DNA of 32,135 bases from Planctomycetota bacterium (GTDB lineage Bacteria > Planctomycetota > UBA1135 > GCA-002686595), in contig JADLBP010000158.1 of NCBI GenBank assembly GCA_020847695.1, positions 1-32,135 of the forward strand. The letters are read 5' to 3'. Positions 19,662 to 27,229 of this stretch are shown here, in pieces. Numbering within the stretch: the stretch's first letter is position 1; each line of letters begins with the position of its first letter. Below the pieces are notes generated by a model. The model ran no database searches and was not told the DNA's origin. It saw nothing but the letters and a program-made list of their open reading frames with translations. Made by a program: the position numbers and the translations under genes.

Positions 19662-19736
19662 ACGGCGAAATCGATCCTCGCCCGCGGGGCGCTACGACCG
19701 CGCGCGTCGTCCGCGCGCACCGACCAAGACCACACC

Positions 19737-20402
19737 ATGGAAACGAAGACCGAGGCGGATTTCGCCGGACGTTCGGCATGGGCCGCCGGCGCTCTGATCG
19801 CCGCGCTCACGCTCTGCGCGATGTTGCTCGGCAGTGCGAGCTGCAGCGCGGTGCCGCCGCGCTCCGAGACCGCGGTGAGGATCGAAGTGCCGATGGTTCG
19901 GCAAGACGCTCGCTACGAGTGCGGGTTGGCGTCGATCTCCGCGCTCTGCCAGTACTGGCGCGTCGAGATCCCCGACGAAGAACGCGCTGTGCTGGCGCGC
20001 GTCGCCGCCGAGAGTCGCGGGCTCTCGGGCAACGAGCTGCGCGACGTCTTGCAGCGCCTCGGCTTCGAAGTCTACGTGTTCGAGGGCACCCTCGACCGCG
20101 CGTCGACCGGAGTCTACGGGCACGTCGACGCGGGGCGTCCGCCGCTGGTGATGCTCGGAGCTCCCGGCGCGGAGCCGCACTACGAGCTCGTGCTCGGCTA
20201 CGACGAGCCGCTGGGCCTGCTCATCCTGCTCGATCCGGTCGAGGGCGAAGTCCTCGTGCCGAGGGCCGGCTTCGAGCAGAGCTGGGAGCAGTGTCGACGC
20301 TTCACCCTGCTCGCGTCGACTTCGAGCGACACGCAAGCCAACCGCCGGCCGCCGGCCGCGGACACGACATCCTCCTCCGCAACCACTACAGCCAAGAAGT
20401 GA
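19737..20402 (+). CDS. C39-like cysteine peptidase, exported or membrane-anchored (PA2778-like)
   Basis: This 221-residue protein has a hydrophobic N-terminal segment (residues ~14-35) ending in GSASC at Cys36, so it is exported and may be a lipoprotein. The C39-like papain-fold core shows the expected triad: Cys62 in YECGLAS, His148 in EPHYELVLGYD and Asp166 in LLDPVEG. The Gln of the oxyanion hole may be Gln56. The C-terminal ~30 residues are Ser/Thr/Ala-rich and probably flexible. It starts at ATG 19737; an upstream extension in the same frame is Arg-rich and looks non-coding. A small tail-anchored protein follows after 3 nt, reminiscent of the PA2778/PA2779 pair, but the TPR region of PA2778 is absent. 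No transporter or bacteriocin peptide lies nearby, so double-glycine leader processing is unlikely. Confidence 0.78.
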   Translation: METKTEADFAGRSAWAAGALIAALTLCAMLLGSASCSAVPPRSETAVRIEVPMVRQDARYECGLASISALCQYWRVEIPDEERAVLARVAAESRGLSGNELRDVLQRLGFEVYVFEGTLDRASTGVYGHVDAGRPPLVMLGAPGAEPHYELVLGYDEPLGLLILLDPVEGEVLVPRAGFEQSWEQCRRFTLLASTSSDTQANRRPPAADTTSSSATTTAKK

Positions 20403-20405
20403 ACC

Positions 20406-20741
20406 ATGACCGTCCTCCATTGCACTCGTGCTCTCGCCATCACCTTCATCACTCCCGCCGGCGTCTTGCTCGCCGCCGCGCCGTCGACGAACGCGCCGCA
20501 CTCGTCGCCCGCGGCCGGTGCCGCGAGCCACACGCGCGCGTATCCGTCCGAGCTCGCGACGCGCACCGCTCCGGTCGCGATGCCGAGCCCGTTCAGCGCC
20601 ACCGAACGCGCCGAGCTCGCGGCTGCGCAAAGCCAAGCCCCGGCCCTGGCCGACATGCGCGCGGGCTTCGAGCCCACTCGCAACGAGTGGACTTGGCTCG
20701 CGATCGGAGCGGGGATCATCCTGCTGATCGTCCTCCTCTGA
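20406..20741 (+). CDS. Small exported protein with C-terminal membrane anchor (PA2779-like)
   Basis: These 111 residues start 3 nt after the peptidase stop, so the pair is almost certainly co-translated. Residues ~8-25 form a hydrophobic signal-like segment (ALAITFITPAGVLLAAAP). The middle is Ala/Pro/Ser-rich with one helical stretch (SATERAELAAAQSQAPALAD). The last 17 residues (WLAIGAGIILLIVLL) are a membrane anchor ending at the C-terminus. The size, the layout of signal, short helix and tail anchor, and linkage to a C39-like peptidase recall PA2779-family proteins. Sequence similarity is too low to be sure by eye. It may tether the peptidase at the membrane or be its partner; this is inference from context. 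Confidence 0.72.
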   Translation: MTVLHCTRALAITFITPAGVLLAAAPSTNAPHSSPAAGAASHTRAYPSELATRTAPVAMPSPFSATERAELAAAQSQAPALADMRAGFEPTRNEWTWLAIGAGIILLIVLL

Positions 20742-21060
20742 GTCACGACGTCGCGCAAGTCGGCGGACGTCGACGTGCGCGGCGCCGTTCCTCGAGCTCG
20801 GCGCCTGCCGTGAAACGCGGTACGCGCCGGACTAACCGACCAGCGACTCGAACATCGCGCGCAACGTGGGCGTCTGCATCTTGCCGATCGCACGGCGGCT
20901 CGGGATCTCGATCTCGAGCCGCCGCGCTTCGTTCCACGACACGACCGCGACTACGGCTTCGCAGCACGCGAGCTACGCGGATCTGTCGATCGTCGTGGGC
21001 GCCACGACGGCCTACGTTGACTCCTCATTCATTCCAGGGCGCCGAAGCAAGGAACACAGC
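20742..21060. other. 319-nt intergenic region, one hairpin, no gene seen
   Basis: No frame here has both a credible ribosome site and a plausible protein. It contains the hairpin listed at 20893-20924 and, at its right end, the AAGGAA ribosome site of the next gene. The promoter for the small membrane-protein cluster should lie here but could not be assigned. Confidence 0.55.
20893..20924 (+). terminator. Hairpin with 10-bp stem before the small membrane-protein cluster
   Basis: CGGCGGCTCG at 20893-20902 pairs with CGAGCCGCCG at 20915-20924. It lies about 150 nt after the tail-anchored protein gene. The left arm shares GCGGCTCGGGAT with the hairpin at 19514, suggesting a common terminator-like sequence type in this genome. 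Confidence 0.4.
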
Positions 21061-21333
21061 ATGGCTACGCAAGAGAACCTGCACACCGAAACCGTCGTTC
21101 AACCCGCGCGTCGTCGCACGAGCGATGTCGCGAACGAGGTCGAATCGAACGACGTGGGCGCGCCGGAGTACAAGGCGCGGTTCCGCCAGATGCTCGACGC
21201 CGGCAAGGCACGCGCATCCGAGTGGAAGGGCGGCTTCGAGGACGGAATCCGCGCGAAACCGGTCCAATCGATCCTGATCGCCGCGGCGGTCGGCGCCGTC
21301 ATCGGGGTGCTCGTCGGTCGCCGCAGTCGTTGA
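21061..21333 (+). CDS. ElaB/YqjD-like (DUF883-type) membrane-anchored protein
   Basis: This 90-residue protein has a hydrophilic, charged N-terminal part (residues 1-65) and one C-terminal membrane segment, KPVQSILIAAAVGAVIGVLVGRR, ending in Arg-rich residues. This matches the layout and C-terminal motif of ElaB/YqjD/YgaM proteins, which anchor to the inner membrane and associate with ribosomes in stationary phase in E. coli. The ATG is preceded by AAGGAA. A YqjE-like gene follows directly, the same order as yqjD-yqjE in enterobacteria, which strengthens the call. It probably belongs to a stationary-phase or stress membrane set. Confidence 0.82.
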   Translation: MATQENLHTETVVQPARRRTSDVANEVESNDVGAPEYKARFRQMLDAGKARASEWKGGFEDGIRAKPVQSILIAAAVGAVIGVLVGRRSR

Positions 21334-21361
21334 ATTCGGACACCGAGCAGGAGGAGCACTC

Positions 21362-21889
21362 GTGAACTTCTTGGAAGACGATGGAACGGAATCGTCGAGA
21401 TCGGCTGCGGCGCCCGGCGCTGCGGCCGCGGAGCCTTCTCCGAAAGCGGGGGACGGCTCGCAGGGCGCTTCAGCCGACGACGGACTCGTGCAGAGCGTCG
21501 TCCGCTGCTTCGCCGAGGTCTTCGCAGCCTCGGAAGGCCTGGTCGAAGTCCACGCGGATCGCGCACGGAGCTCGTTGAGGCGTGCGATCGTGAAAGCGAT
21601 CGTCGGCGCCGGCCTGGCGGTCACCGCTGTCGTCTGGGTGTGCACCGCGGCGTTCGCTGCGGTGCGAGGCGCCTGCGGCGGACTGACCGAACTCTGGGGC
21701 GGACGTGTGTGGCTCGGCGAGCTGAGCGGCGGTTTGCTCGCGTTGGCGTTCGCGGCCGGCGCATTCGCCCTGCACTCGTGGTGGACCTCGCGTCGAGAGT
21801 TCGCACACCTCAACTCCAAGTACGAACGGATGCGCAATGAACGTGAACGGCAAGACGAGCCCGAGATCCCTGCCCCGCTCGGTGGATGA
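21362..21889 (+). CDS. YqjE/phage-holin-3_6-like membrane protein
   Basis: This 175-residue protein has an Ala/Ser/Gly-rich acidic N-terminus and an amphipathic helix (~40-75: LVQSVVRCFAEVFAASEGLV). Two membrane segments follow (~77-102 and ~120-140), then a charged C-terminal helix. This is the layout of the DUF1469/YqjE family, often annotated as holin-like but found as a chromosomal partner of YqjD rather than in lysis cassettes. The GTG start is clear, since AGGAGGAG lies just upstream. The 3' end overlaps the next gene by 53 nt, so translation is coupled. No phage genes surround it, so a lysis role is not indicated. Confidence 0.78.
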   Translation: MNFLEDDGTESSRSAAAPGAAAAEPSPKAGDGSQGASADDGLVQSVVRCFAEVFAASEGLVEVHADRARSSLRRAIVKAIVGAGLAVTAVVWVCTAAFAAVRGACGGLTELWGGRVWLGELSGGLLALAFAAGAFALHSWWTSRREFAHLNSKYERMRNERERQDEPEIPAPLGG

Positions 21890-22166
21890 GCTCCTGGACC
21901 GCGAGCAGCAACTCGCGATCGAACACATCACCGAGTCCGTGCAGCGCCTGGGCGACGTAGCGTGGCGCACCGCGGACTTGCGCGGAAGGACGCGTCGCCA
22001 TCCTTGGCTCGCGACCGGCCTCGCCGGGCTCGCGGGATACTTCGGAGCTCCGTGGCTCCTGCGCTCGCTCGGTCGTGCGCTGACTTCGTTCTCCGGCGGC
22101 GCGGGTGTGACCGCGATGCCCAAAGTCGTTTTCGCGACGCTGCGCTTCGTGCGCGGACGGCGCTGA
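21837..22166 (+). CDS. Small protein with one hydrophobic segment, YqjK-position protein of unknown function
   Basis: These 109 residues start inside the end of the YqjE-like gene (53-nt overlap). The N-terminal half is charged and helical (VDELLDREQQLAIEHITESV). A hydrophobic stretch follows at ~54-74 (HPWLATGLAGLAGYFGAPWL). The tail is basic, ending VRGRR. In enterobacteria the third gene of the yqjD-yqjE set is yqjK; this protein occupies the same position, but I see no decisive similarity. It is probably a peripheral or single-pass inner-membrane protein. The long overlap with a well-supported gene is unusual. Even so, composition, codon use and position support it as real. Confidence 0.68.
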   Translation: MNVNGKTSPRSLPRSVDELLDREQQLAIEHITESVQRLGDVAWRTADLRGRTRRHPWLATGLAGLAGYFGAPWLLRSLGRALTSFSGGAGVTAMPKVVFATLRFVRGRR

Positions 22167-22200
22167 TGCCCCCCAACGCCGAACCGATCGGATCCAAGTC

Positions 22201-22350
22201 ATGCTCTACACCATCGCAGTCGTCCTCATCATCCTCTGGCTGCTCGGGATGGTCTCGTCCTACACGATCAGCGGCTTCATCCACGTCCTGCTCGTCATCG
22301 CGATCGTGCTGATCCTCCTGCGGATCATCAGCGGTCGCAAAGCGATCTGA
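22201..22350 (+). CDS. lmo0937-family small membrane protein (49 aa)
   Basis: This short gene encodes 49 residues: an almost wholly hydrophobic first segment (LYTIAVVLIILWLLGMVSS), the short link YTISGFIH, a second segment (VLLVIAIVLILLRII) and the basic end SGRKAI. The WLLGxVSSYTxxGFIHxLLVxAxxxxLxRxISGR pattern is the signature of the lmo0937 family (DUF5670), tiny two-pass membrane proteins widespread in bacteria and of unknown biochemical role. It lies between the YqjK-position gene and the DUF3185 gene, on the same strand with short gaps. The TGA stop is at 22348-22350. The ribosome site is weak (GGATCC region), so it may depend on coupled translation. Confidence 0.88.
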   Translation: MLYTIAVVLIILWLLGMVSSYTISGFIHVLLVIAIVLILLRIISGRKAI

Positions 22351-22370
22351 GCGCAAAGGAGCACCCCGCC

Positions 22371-22577
22371 ATGCCCATCCAGAAGAGCCTCGCAATCGGC
22401 CTCACGATCCTCGGCGTCGTCCTGTTGACGCTCGGCGTCATCGCGTACGACTCGGCGGGCTCGTCGATCTCGCAGTTCTTCCGCGACCGGCCGACCGACA
22501 AGACCGTGTGGCTGTTGCTCGGCGGCGTCGTCGCGTTGGTAGCCGGGCTCGGCGGCCTCGCGCGCCCCGCGAAGTGA
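22371..22577 (+). CDS. DUF3185-family small membrane protein
   Basis: This 68-residue protein has two membrane segments: ~6-26 (SLAIGLTILGVVLLTLGVIAY) and ~46-64 (WLLLGGVVALVAGLGGL). They are joined by the polar link DSAGSSISQFFRDRPTDKTV. The link and the PTDK(S/T)(I/V)W motif are typical of the DUF3185 family, small inner-membrane proteins often found with stress-related genes. An AAAGGAGC ribosome site precedes the ATG. It ends the run of small membrane proteins, and a hairpin separates it from the convergent DUF1579 gene. The biochemical role is unknown. Confidence 0.87.
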   Translation: MPIQKSLAIGLTILGVVLLTLGVIAYDSAGSSISQFFRDRPTDKTVWLLLGGVVALVAGLGGLARPAK

Positions 22578-22580
22578 GCT

Positions 22581-22605
22581 GCCGGCGCGCGTTCTCGTCG
22601 CCGGC
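22581..22605. terminator. Hairpin between convergent genes, possible two-way terminator
   Basis: GCCGGCG at 22581-22587 pairs with CGCCGGC at 22599-22605 across an 11-nt loop. It fills most of the 40-nt gap between the DUF3185 stop and the stop of the opposing DUF1579 gene. Confidence 0.4.
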
Positions 22606-22617
22606 GCCGGCCGGAGG

Positions 22618-23181
22618 TCAGTGCTTGCGCCGGTACTCCGAGCGCATGAACGTCGTCCACTGGCCGTCGTCGCCCTGCACCGACGAGGTCAACACCTTGC
22701 GTTCGGTTCCGTCGAGCTCGAACACGTCGCGATAGCGCGCGAGCACCTTCGGATCGCCCATCGACGGGCCGACGGATTCGAGCGTCAACGTGTCGTGCGC
22801 GACGTCGAGCCGGCCTTCGTAGTGCCAGAGGTACGGCTGCATCGAGTCGATCCACGTGCCGACGATCGCGCCCGCGCGCTCGTCGAAGCCGATCGTCAGC
22901 AAGGACGTGAAGGCCTGGCCGTCGGCGTCCGCGTGGCTCTCGGCGACGATCCACGAGCGACCGATCGCGCGCACGCTCTCGGTGCTCTCGAACCTCATCG
23001 GATCGCCACCGGGCTCCAGCGTGACTTCCGCGACGGAAGTCCACTCGCCGACGAAGCGTTGGAGCCATTCGGCCGCGACAGCGGGCTCGAGCGGCTGCGA
23101 GCGCGCGCGCTCCGTGGCCGCGCAGCCGACGATCAGGGAGACGAGCAACACGGGCAAGACGAGCCAGTCGACGATGCGCAT
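22618..23181 (-). CDS. DUF1579-like lipoprotein
   Basis: This 187-residue protein has a lipoprotein signal: MRIVDWLVL start, hydrophobic core and the lipobox LIVGC, giving a lipidated Cys at about residue 20. The mature part contains FVGEWTSVAEVTLEPGG, WIVAESHADADG and a FxSLLTIGFD...IVGTWIDSMQPYLWHYEG segment. These are characteristic of DUF1579, a lipocalin-like beta-barrel fold of unknown function. ATG 23181 is chosen because GGAGGA lies 7 nt upstream; ATG 23196 would place that site inside the gene. It is transcribed towards the stress cluster and divergently from the TonB-dependent receptor, so the 140-nt gap at 23182-23321 should hold two promoters. Confidence 0.85.
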   Translation of the reverse strand: MRIVDWLVLPVLLVSLIVGCAATERARSQPLEPAVAAEWLQRFVGEWTSVAEVTLEPGGDPMRFESTESVRAIGRSWIVAESHADADGQAFTSLLTIGFDERAGAIVGTWIDSMQPYLWHYEGRLDVAHDTLTLESVGPSMGDPKVLARYRDVFELDGTERKVLTSSVQGDDGQWTTFMRSEYRRKH

Positions 23182-23321
23182 CGGACGATCCTCCATTGGG
23201 GGGGCGGGGCGGTGCGACGAGCCTAGCGACGCTCCTCGGAGTCTTCACGGACTCGCCATCGTGCGTTCACGCGACCCTGATCATCCGTCTTCACAATCGC
23301 TCGCGAATCGAGAAACGCGAC

Positions 23322-26300
23322 GTGAAGAAGTGGTCGAGATGGGCCGCGCGCTGCTGCGGGGCGGGGCTGATGGGTTGGGCGGCTTGGCCGTCCCTTGTCC
23401 CGGCGTTCATCGCGGCCTGCGGCGCCCACGCTTTCGCGCAGACGAAGCAGAACGGCTCGATCCGCGGCGTCGTGCGCGACAAGGACTTCGACGTGCCGCT
23501 CGCAGGCGCGCAGGTGCTCGTCGTCGAGCTCGGTCGCCGCGCGGACACCGCCGATCAGGGCAACTTCGTCCTGAGCGACGTGCCGGAGGGCAAGTACACG
23601 CTCGTCTTCACGAAGGACGGGTACGTCCGCCAGGTCAAATCGGAAGTGTTGGTCGCCGCGGGCGCGCTGACCGACGTCGACGTCGAGCTCTCGGCGGAGT
23701 TCACGGAGCTCGACGAGCTGATCGTGCGCGAGGTGTTGGAGCTGCTCGCGGGCACCGAGCTCGCGTTGCTCAACCTGCGGATGGACAGCGCCGCGCTGCT
23801 CGACTCGATCGGCTCCGAGCTGATGAGCCGCGCAGGCGTCGGCGACGCCGCGGGCGCGCTGAGGCTGGTCGCGGGCGCGTCGACGCAAGGCGGCAAGTCG
23901 GCGGTGATCCGCGGCTTGCCCGATCGCTTCGTCAGCTCGCAGATGAACGGAGTGCGCTTGCCGTCCGCCGACGAGGACAAGCGCGCCGTCGAGCTCGATC
24001 AGTTCCCGTCCGCGGTGATCGAGAGCATCCAGGTCTCGAAGACGTTCACGCCCGACCAGCAAGGCGACGCTTCCGGTGGAGCGGTCGACGTCCGTCTGAA
24101 AGGCGTGCCCGACGCGCCGTTCTTCGAGCTCAAGGGCCAACTGACCGCGAACTCCGAGATCTTCGGCAACGACGAGTTCCTGTCGTACGACGGCGGAGGC
24201 GTCGACTTCTGGGGCCGCGACGACGGCGGGCGCGATCCGCAGCTCTCGAAGCTCGGCCAGAGCTGGGACGGCGCGGTCGGCACTTCGCCGACCGACGCGC
24301 CGCCGGAGTACAAGTTCTCGACCGCGTTCGGGGGCACGCAGGAGCTCGACGACGGAGTCCGCATCGGCGGGCTCGCGAGTCTCTTCTACGAGCGCGATGC
24401 CTCGTCGTACGACGACGGCGTCGACGATTCGTGGTGGGTGACGACGCCGGGCGGTCCGATGGTGCCCGAGACCAACCAGGGCACGCCGTCCGACGGCGAC
24501 TTCAAGACCTCGCTGTTCGACGTAGCGCAGAGCAAGGACTCGGTGCGCTGGGGCGGGCTCGGCACGCTCGGGATCGAGAGCGACGATCACGCGGTCTCGC
24601 TGACGTACCTCTACACGCGCGTCGCCGAGGACACCGCGACGCTCGCGATCGACACGCGCGGCAAGGAGTACTTCTTCCCCGGCTACGACCCGAACGATCC
24701 GCAGGGCACCGGCAACGAGCCGCAGAACCTGAACGCGGCACCGTACCTGCGACTCGAGACGCTCGATTACGTCGAGCGCACGACGCAGACGCTGCAGCTC
24801 CACGGCGAGCACACGCTCCCCTTCGAAGGCTTCGAAGCCGGCGAAGTGCTGAAGTTCGGCAAGCCGGAGCTCGATTGGTCGCTCTCGCACAGCACCGCGG
24901 ATTCGTTGCAGCCCGACAAGCGCCAGTTCGGCGCGCTGTGGCTCGCATCGTCGTACAACCCGGGCTTCCCGCCGTTCGTGCCGCCGTTCACGACGCCGGA
25001 GCTCTGGTTGCCGTACAAGCCGGGCGCGAACTTCAACCTCGGCAACGTCCAGCGCATCTGGAAGTCGATCACCGAGGAGAGCGATCAGTACTCCGCCGAC
25101 CTGAAGCTGCCGTTCGACCAGTGGAGCGAGCGTCCGGGCTACTTCAAGTTCGGCGTGTTCGCCGATGCGGTCGATCGCGACTTCGACCAGGACACGTACA
25201 GCAACTTCGGCGACGCCGCGGCGAGCTACCAAGAGAGCTTCGAGGACGCGTGGAGCGAGGTGTTTTCCGAGGAGGACCACCCGATCACCGAATCGACGCT
25301 CGACGTCGACTATCGCGGCGATCAGGACCTCTCCGCGTTCTACGGCATGGTCGACCTGCCGGTGCACGAGCGCGTCAACCTGATCGGCGGCGCGCGCGTC
25401 GAGTCGACCGACATCGCTATCGAGAACTTCCCCGAGGCCGACGCGCTCTGGTATCCGCCGAACTCCGGCGTGCCGACGCAGCTCAATCCGGGCGACGCCG
25501 ACGTCGACTTCAGTCGCGACGACGTGTTGCCTTCGATCGGCATCGTGTATCGACCGCTCGAGCGCGTGACGCTGCGCGGCTCGTACAGCCGGACGATCGC
25601 GCGGCAGACGTTCAAGGAGCTGACGCCGGTCATCCAACAGGAGTACCTCGGCGGTCCGATCTTCATCGGCAATCCCGAGCTCGACATGGCGGAGGTCACC
25701 AACTACGACCTGCGCTGCGACTACACGCCGTACGAGGGCGGCTTGCTCTCGCTCTCGCTCTTCGACAAGGACATCGAAGGCTCGATCGAGTACGTGCAGC
25801 GTTACGGGCTCTTCGACTACACCACCGCGGTCAACTATCCGGACGGCGAGCTCAAGGGCATCGAGCTCGAAGCGCGCCAGGACCTCGGTCACTTCTCGAA
25901 GCGACTGAAAGGCGTGTCGGTCGGAGCGAACGCGACGTTCATCTCGTCGAAAGTGACGCTGCCCGACGACGAGCAAGCGGGCTTCGACCTGCCGAACATC
26001 GACGCGCCGATCTCCAGCCGCGACATGACCAACGCGCCGGAGCACCTCTACAACGTCTTCGCGACGTACGACGTGCCCGACTGGGGGACGCAGCTCGGTC
26101 TCTTCTGGACCGTGCAAGGCGACACGCTGGTCGCCGGCGCCGCGCAGTCGAACGGCAACTTCATCCCGAGCGTCTACGCGACGGAGTACGACACCTTGAA
26201 CTTCAGCGTGTCTCAGAAGCTCGGGAAGTTCCTGACCTTCCAGTTCCAGGCGAAGAACCTGACCAATCCCGCGATCGAGGAGGTCTATCGCTCCGAGTAC

Positions 26301-26381
26301 ATCGGCGGCGACGTGCTCAAGACCTCCTACACGAAGGGCATCGACTACTCGTTCAGCGTCACCGCGCGCTTCTCCTTCTGA
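23322..26381 (+). CDS. TonB-dependent outer-membrane receptor with N-terminal carboxypeptidase-regulatory-like domain
   Basis: This 1019-residue protein has a long signal peptide (begins VKKWSRWAARCC, cleavage likely after HAFA near residue 38). A carboxypeptidase-regulatory-like beta-sandwich (~45-125) starts GSIRGVVRDKDFDVPLAGAQ. ELDELIVREV (~130) could be the TonB box. The plug domain (~140-270) includes GKSAVIRGLPDRFVSSQMNG and FTPDQQGDASGGAVDVRLKG, as in the Caulobacter/Xanthomonas-type (TIGR01782-like) receptors. The rest is a 22-strand-type barrel ending in Phe (TARFSF). GTG 23322 is chosen as the start because it directly precedes the signal peptide. By family knowledge it imports a scarce large substrate such as an oligosaccharide or chelate. 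The five following genes supply its energiser. The substrate is unknown. Confidence 0.92.
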   Translation: MKKWSRWAARCCGAGLMGWAAWPSLVPAFIAACGAHAFAQTKQNGSIRGVVRDKDFDVPLAGAQVLVVELGRRADTADQGNFVLSDVPEGKYTLVFTKDGYVRQVKSEVLVAAGALTDVDVELSAEFTELDELIVREVLELLAGTELALLNLRMDSAALLDSIGSELMSRAGVGDAAGALRLVAGASTQGGKSAVIRGLPDRFVSSQMNGVRLPSADEDKRAVELDQFPSAVIESIQVSKTFTPDQQGDASGGAVDVRLKGVPDAPFFELKGQLTANSEIFGNDEFLSYDGGGVDFWGRDDGGRDPQLSKLGQSWDGAVGTSPTDAPPEYKFSTAFGGTQELDDGVRIGGLASLFYERDASSYDDGVDDSWWVTTPGGPMVPETNQGTPSDGDFKTSLFDVAQSKDSVRWGGLGTLGIESDDHAVSLTYLYTRVAEDTATLAIDTRGKEYFFPGYDPNDPQGTGNEPQNLNAAPYLRLETLDYVERTTQTLQLHGEHTLPFEGFEAGEVLKFGKPELDWSLSHSTADSLQPDKRQFGALWLASSYNPGFPPFVPPFTTPELWLPYKPGANFNLGNVQRIWKSITEESDQYSADLKLPFDQWSERPGYFKFGVFADAVDRDFDQDTYSNFGDAAASYQESFEDAWSEVFSEEDHPITESTLDVDYRGDQDLSAFYGMVDLPVHERVNLIGGARVESTDIAIENFPEADALWYPPNSGVPTQLNPGDADVDFSRDDVLPSIGIVYRPLERVTLRGSYSRTIARQTFKELTPVIQQEYLGGPIFIGNPELDMAEVTNYDLRCDYTPYEGGLLSLSLFDKDIEGSIEYVQRYGLFDYTTAVNYPDGELKGIELEARQDLGHFSKRLKGVSVGANATFISSKVTLPDDEQAGFDLPNIDAPISSRDMTNAPEHLYNVFATYDVPDWGTQLGLFWTVQGDTLVAGAAQSNGNFIPSVYATEYDTLNFSVSQKLGKFLTFQFQAKNLTNPAIEEVYRSEYIGGDVLKTSYTKGIDYSFSVTARFSF

Positions 26382-26410
26382 AACGACTCCAACGCCTTCC
26401 ATCGGATCCC

Positions 26411-27229
26411 ATGCAAACCCAACGACGACAAGACGGAGCGCGACGCCGGAACGGAGCGGTCGCGCTCGGCGCACTCGGACTCGCGTGCGTGCTCACCGCG
26501 GGCGCGACGCGACCGCAGGACGTGCTCGGCTCGCGAACTCCGGCGCTCGAGGAGACGCGGCTGAAGCTCGGCAAGTGGATCGAGACGCAACAGCTCGTCT
26601 CGAAGGAGCGCAAGGACTGGCAGCAAGGCAAGGAAGTGCTGCTCGGCAGGCTCGAGCTCGTGAAGCAGGAGGTCGCGACGCTCGAGGACAAGATCCGCGA
26701 GGCGCAGACCAAGGTGGAGGAGCACCACCTGAAGCACGGCCTCGCGCTCGACGAGGTCGATCACCTGAAATCGATCGCGAACGAGCTCGGCGTCCGGGTC
26801 GCGGCGCTCGAAGAAGCGGCTCGCCGTCTGCTCGCGTCCGCACCCGAACCCGTGCAGGTCAGGCTGCTGCCGCTCGCGCAGCGCATGCCCGACGAGTCGA
26901 CCAAGGCCAAGGTGTCGATCGCGGAGCGCTACCAGAACGTGATCGGCATCCTCAACGAGCTCAACAAGGCGAACAACGAGCTCACGGTCAGTTACGAGAT
27001 CCGCAACCTCTCCGACGGCAAGCCCGCGGAGGTGCGCGTGATCTACGTCGGCCTCGCGCAGGCCTACTACGTCAGCGCCGGCGGCGAAGCCGGCATCGGT
27101 CGGCCGAGCGCCGAAGGTTGGCACTGGGAACCCTCCAAGACCATCGCGGACGACGTGCTCGTCGCGCTCGAGATCCTCCAGAACAAGCACACGCCGGCGT
27201 TCGTGCCGCTCCCCGCGAGAATCCAATGA
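26411..27229 (+). CDS. DUF3450-like periplasmic coiled-coil protein of the TonB system
   Basis: This 272-residue protein has an N-terminal basic, then hydrophobic export signal (~13-34: RNGAVALGALGLACVLTAGA). A long coiled coil follows (~50-135: KERKDWQQGKEVLLGRLELV onward). The C-terminal domain contains ERYQNVIGILNELNKANNEL and then VRVIYVGLAQAYYVS...GWHWEPS. This coiled-coil plus YVGLAQAYY-type domain matches DUF3450, which in gammaproteobacteria stands directly upstream of a TtpC/ExbB-like gene. It lies 29 nt after the receptor, and its stop overlaps the next start (ATGA). It is likely a periplasmic accessory that docks to the ExbB-like extension; this role is inferred. The ribosome site is weak. 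Confidence 0.8.
   Translation: MQTQRRQDGARRRNGAVALGALGLACVLTAGATRPQDVLGSRTPALEETRLKLGKWIETQQLVSKERKDWQQGKEVLLGRLELVKQEVATLEDKIREAQTKVEEHHLKHGLALDEVDHLKSIANELGVRVAALEEAARRLLASAPEPVQVRLLPLAQRMPDESTKAKVSIAERYQNVIGILNELNKANNELTVSYEIRNLSDGKPAEVRVIYVGLAQAYYVSAGGEAGIGRPSAEGWHWEPSKTIADDVLVALEILQNKHTPAFVPLPARIQ

Noticed and set aside
19512-19736. Upstream extension of the C39-like peptidase frame
   Set aside because: The added residues are Arg/Pro-rich and encode the terminator-like hairpin and the GACCG repeats. There is no ribosome site, and the export signal begins at ATG 19737.
21362-21889. Idea that the holin-like protein marks a prophage or lysis cassette
   Set aside because: No endolysin, integrase, attachment site or other phage gene is present. 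The partner is ElaB/YqjD-like, as in chromosomal yqjD-yqjE sets.
23223-26474. Long open frame (1083 codons) on the - strand opposite the TonB-dependent receptor
   Set aside because: Its Arg/Val/Glu-rich composition lacks any recognisable motif, while the + strand frame is a full receptor with signal peptide, plug and barrel.
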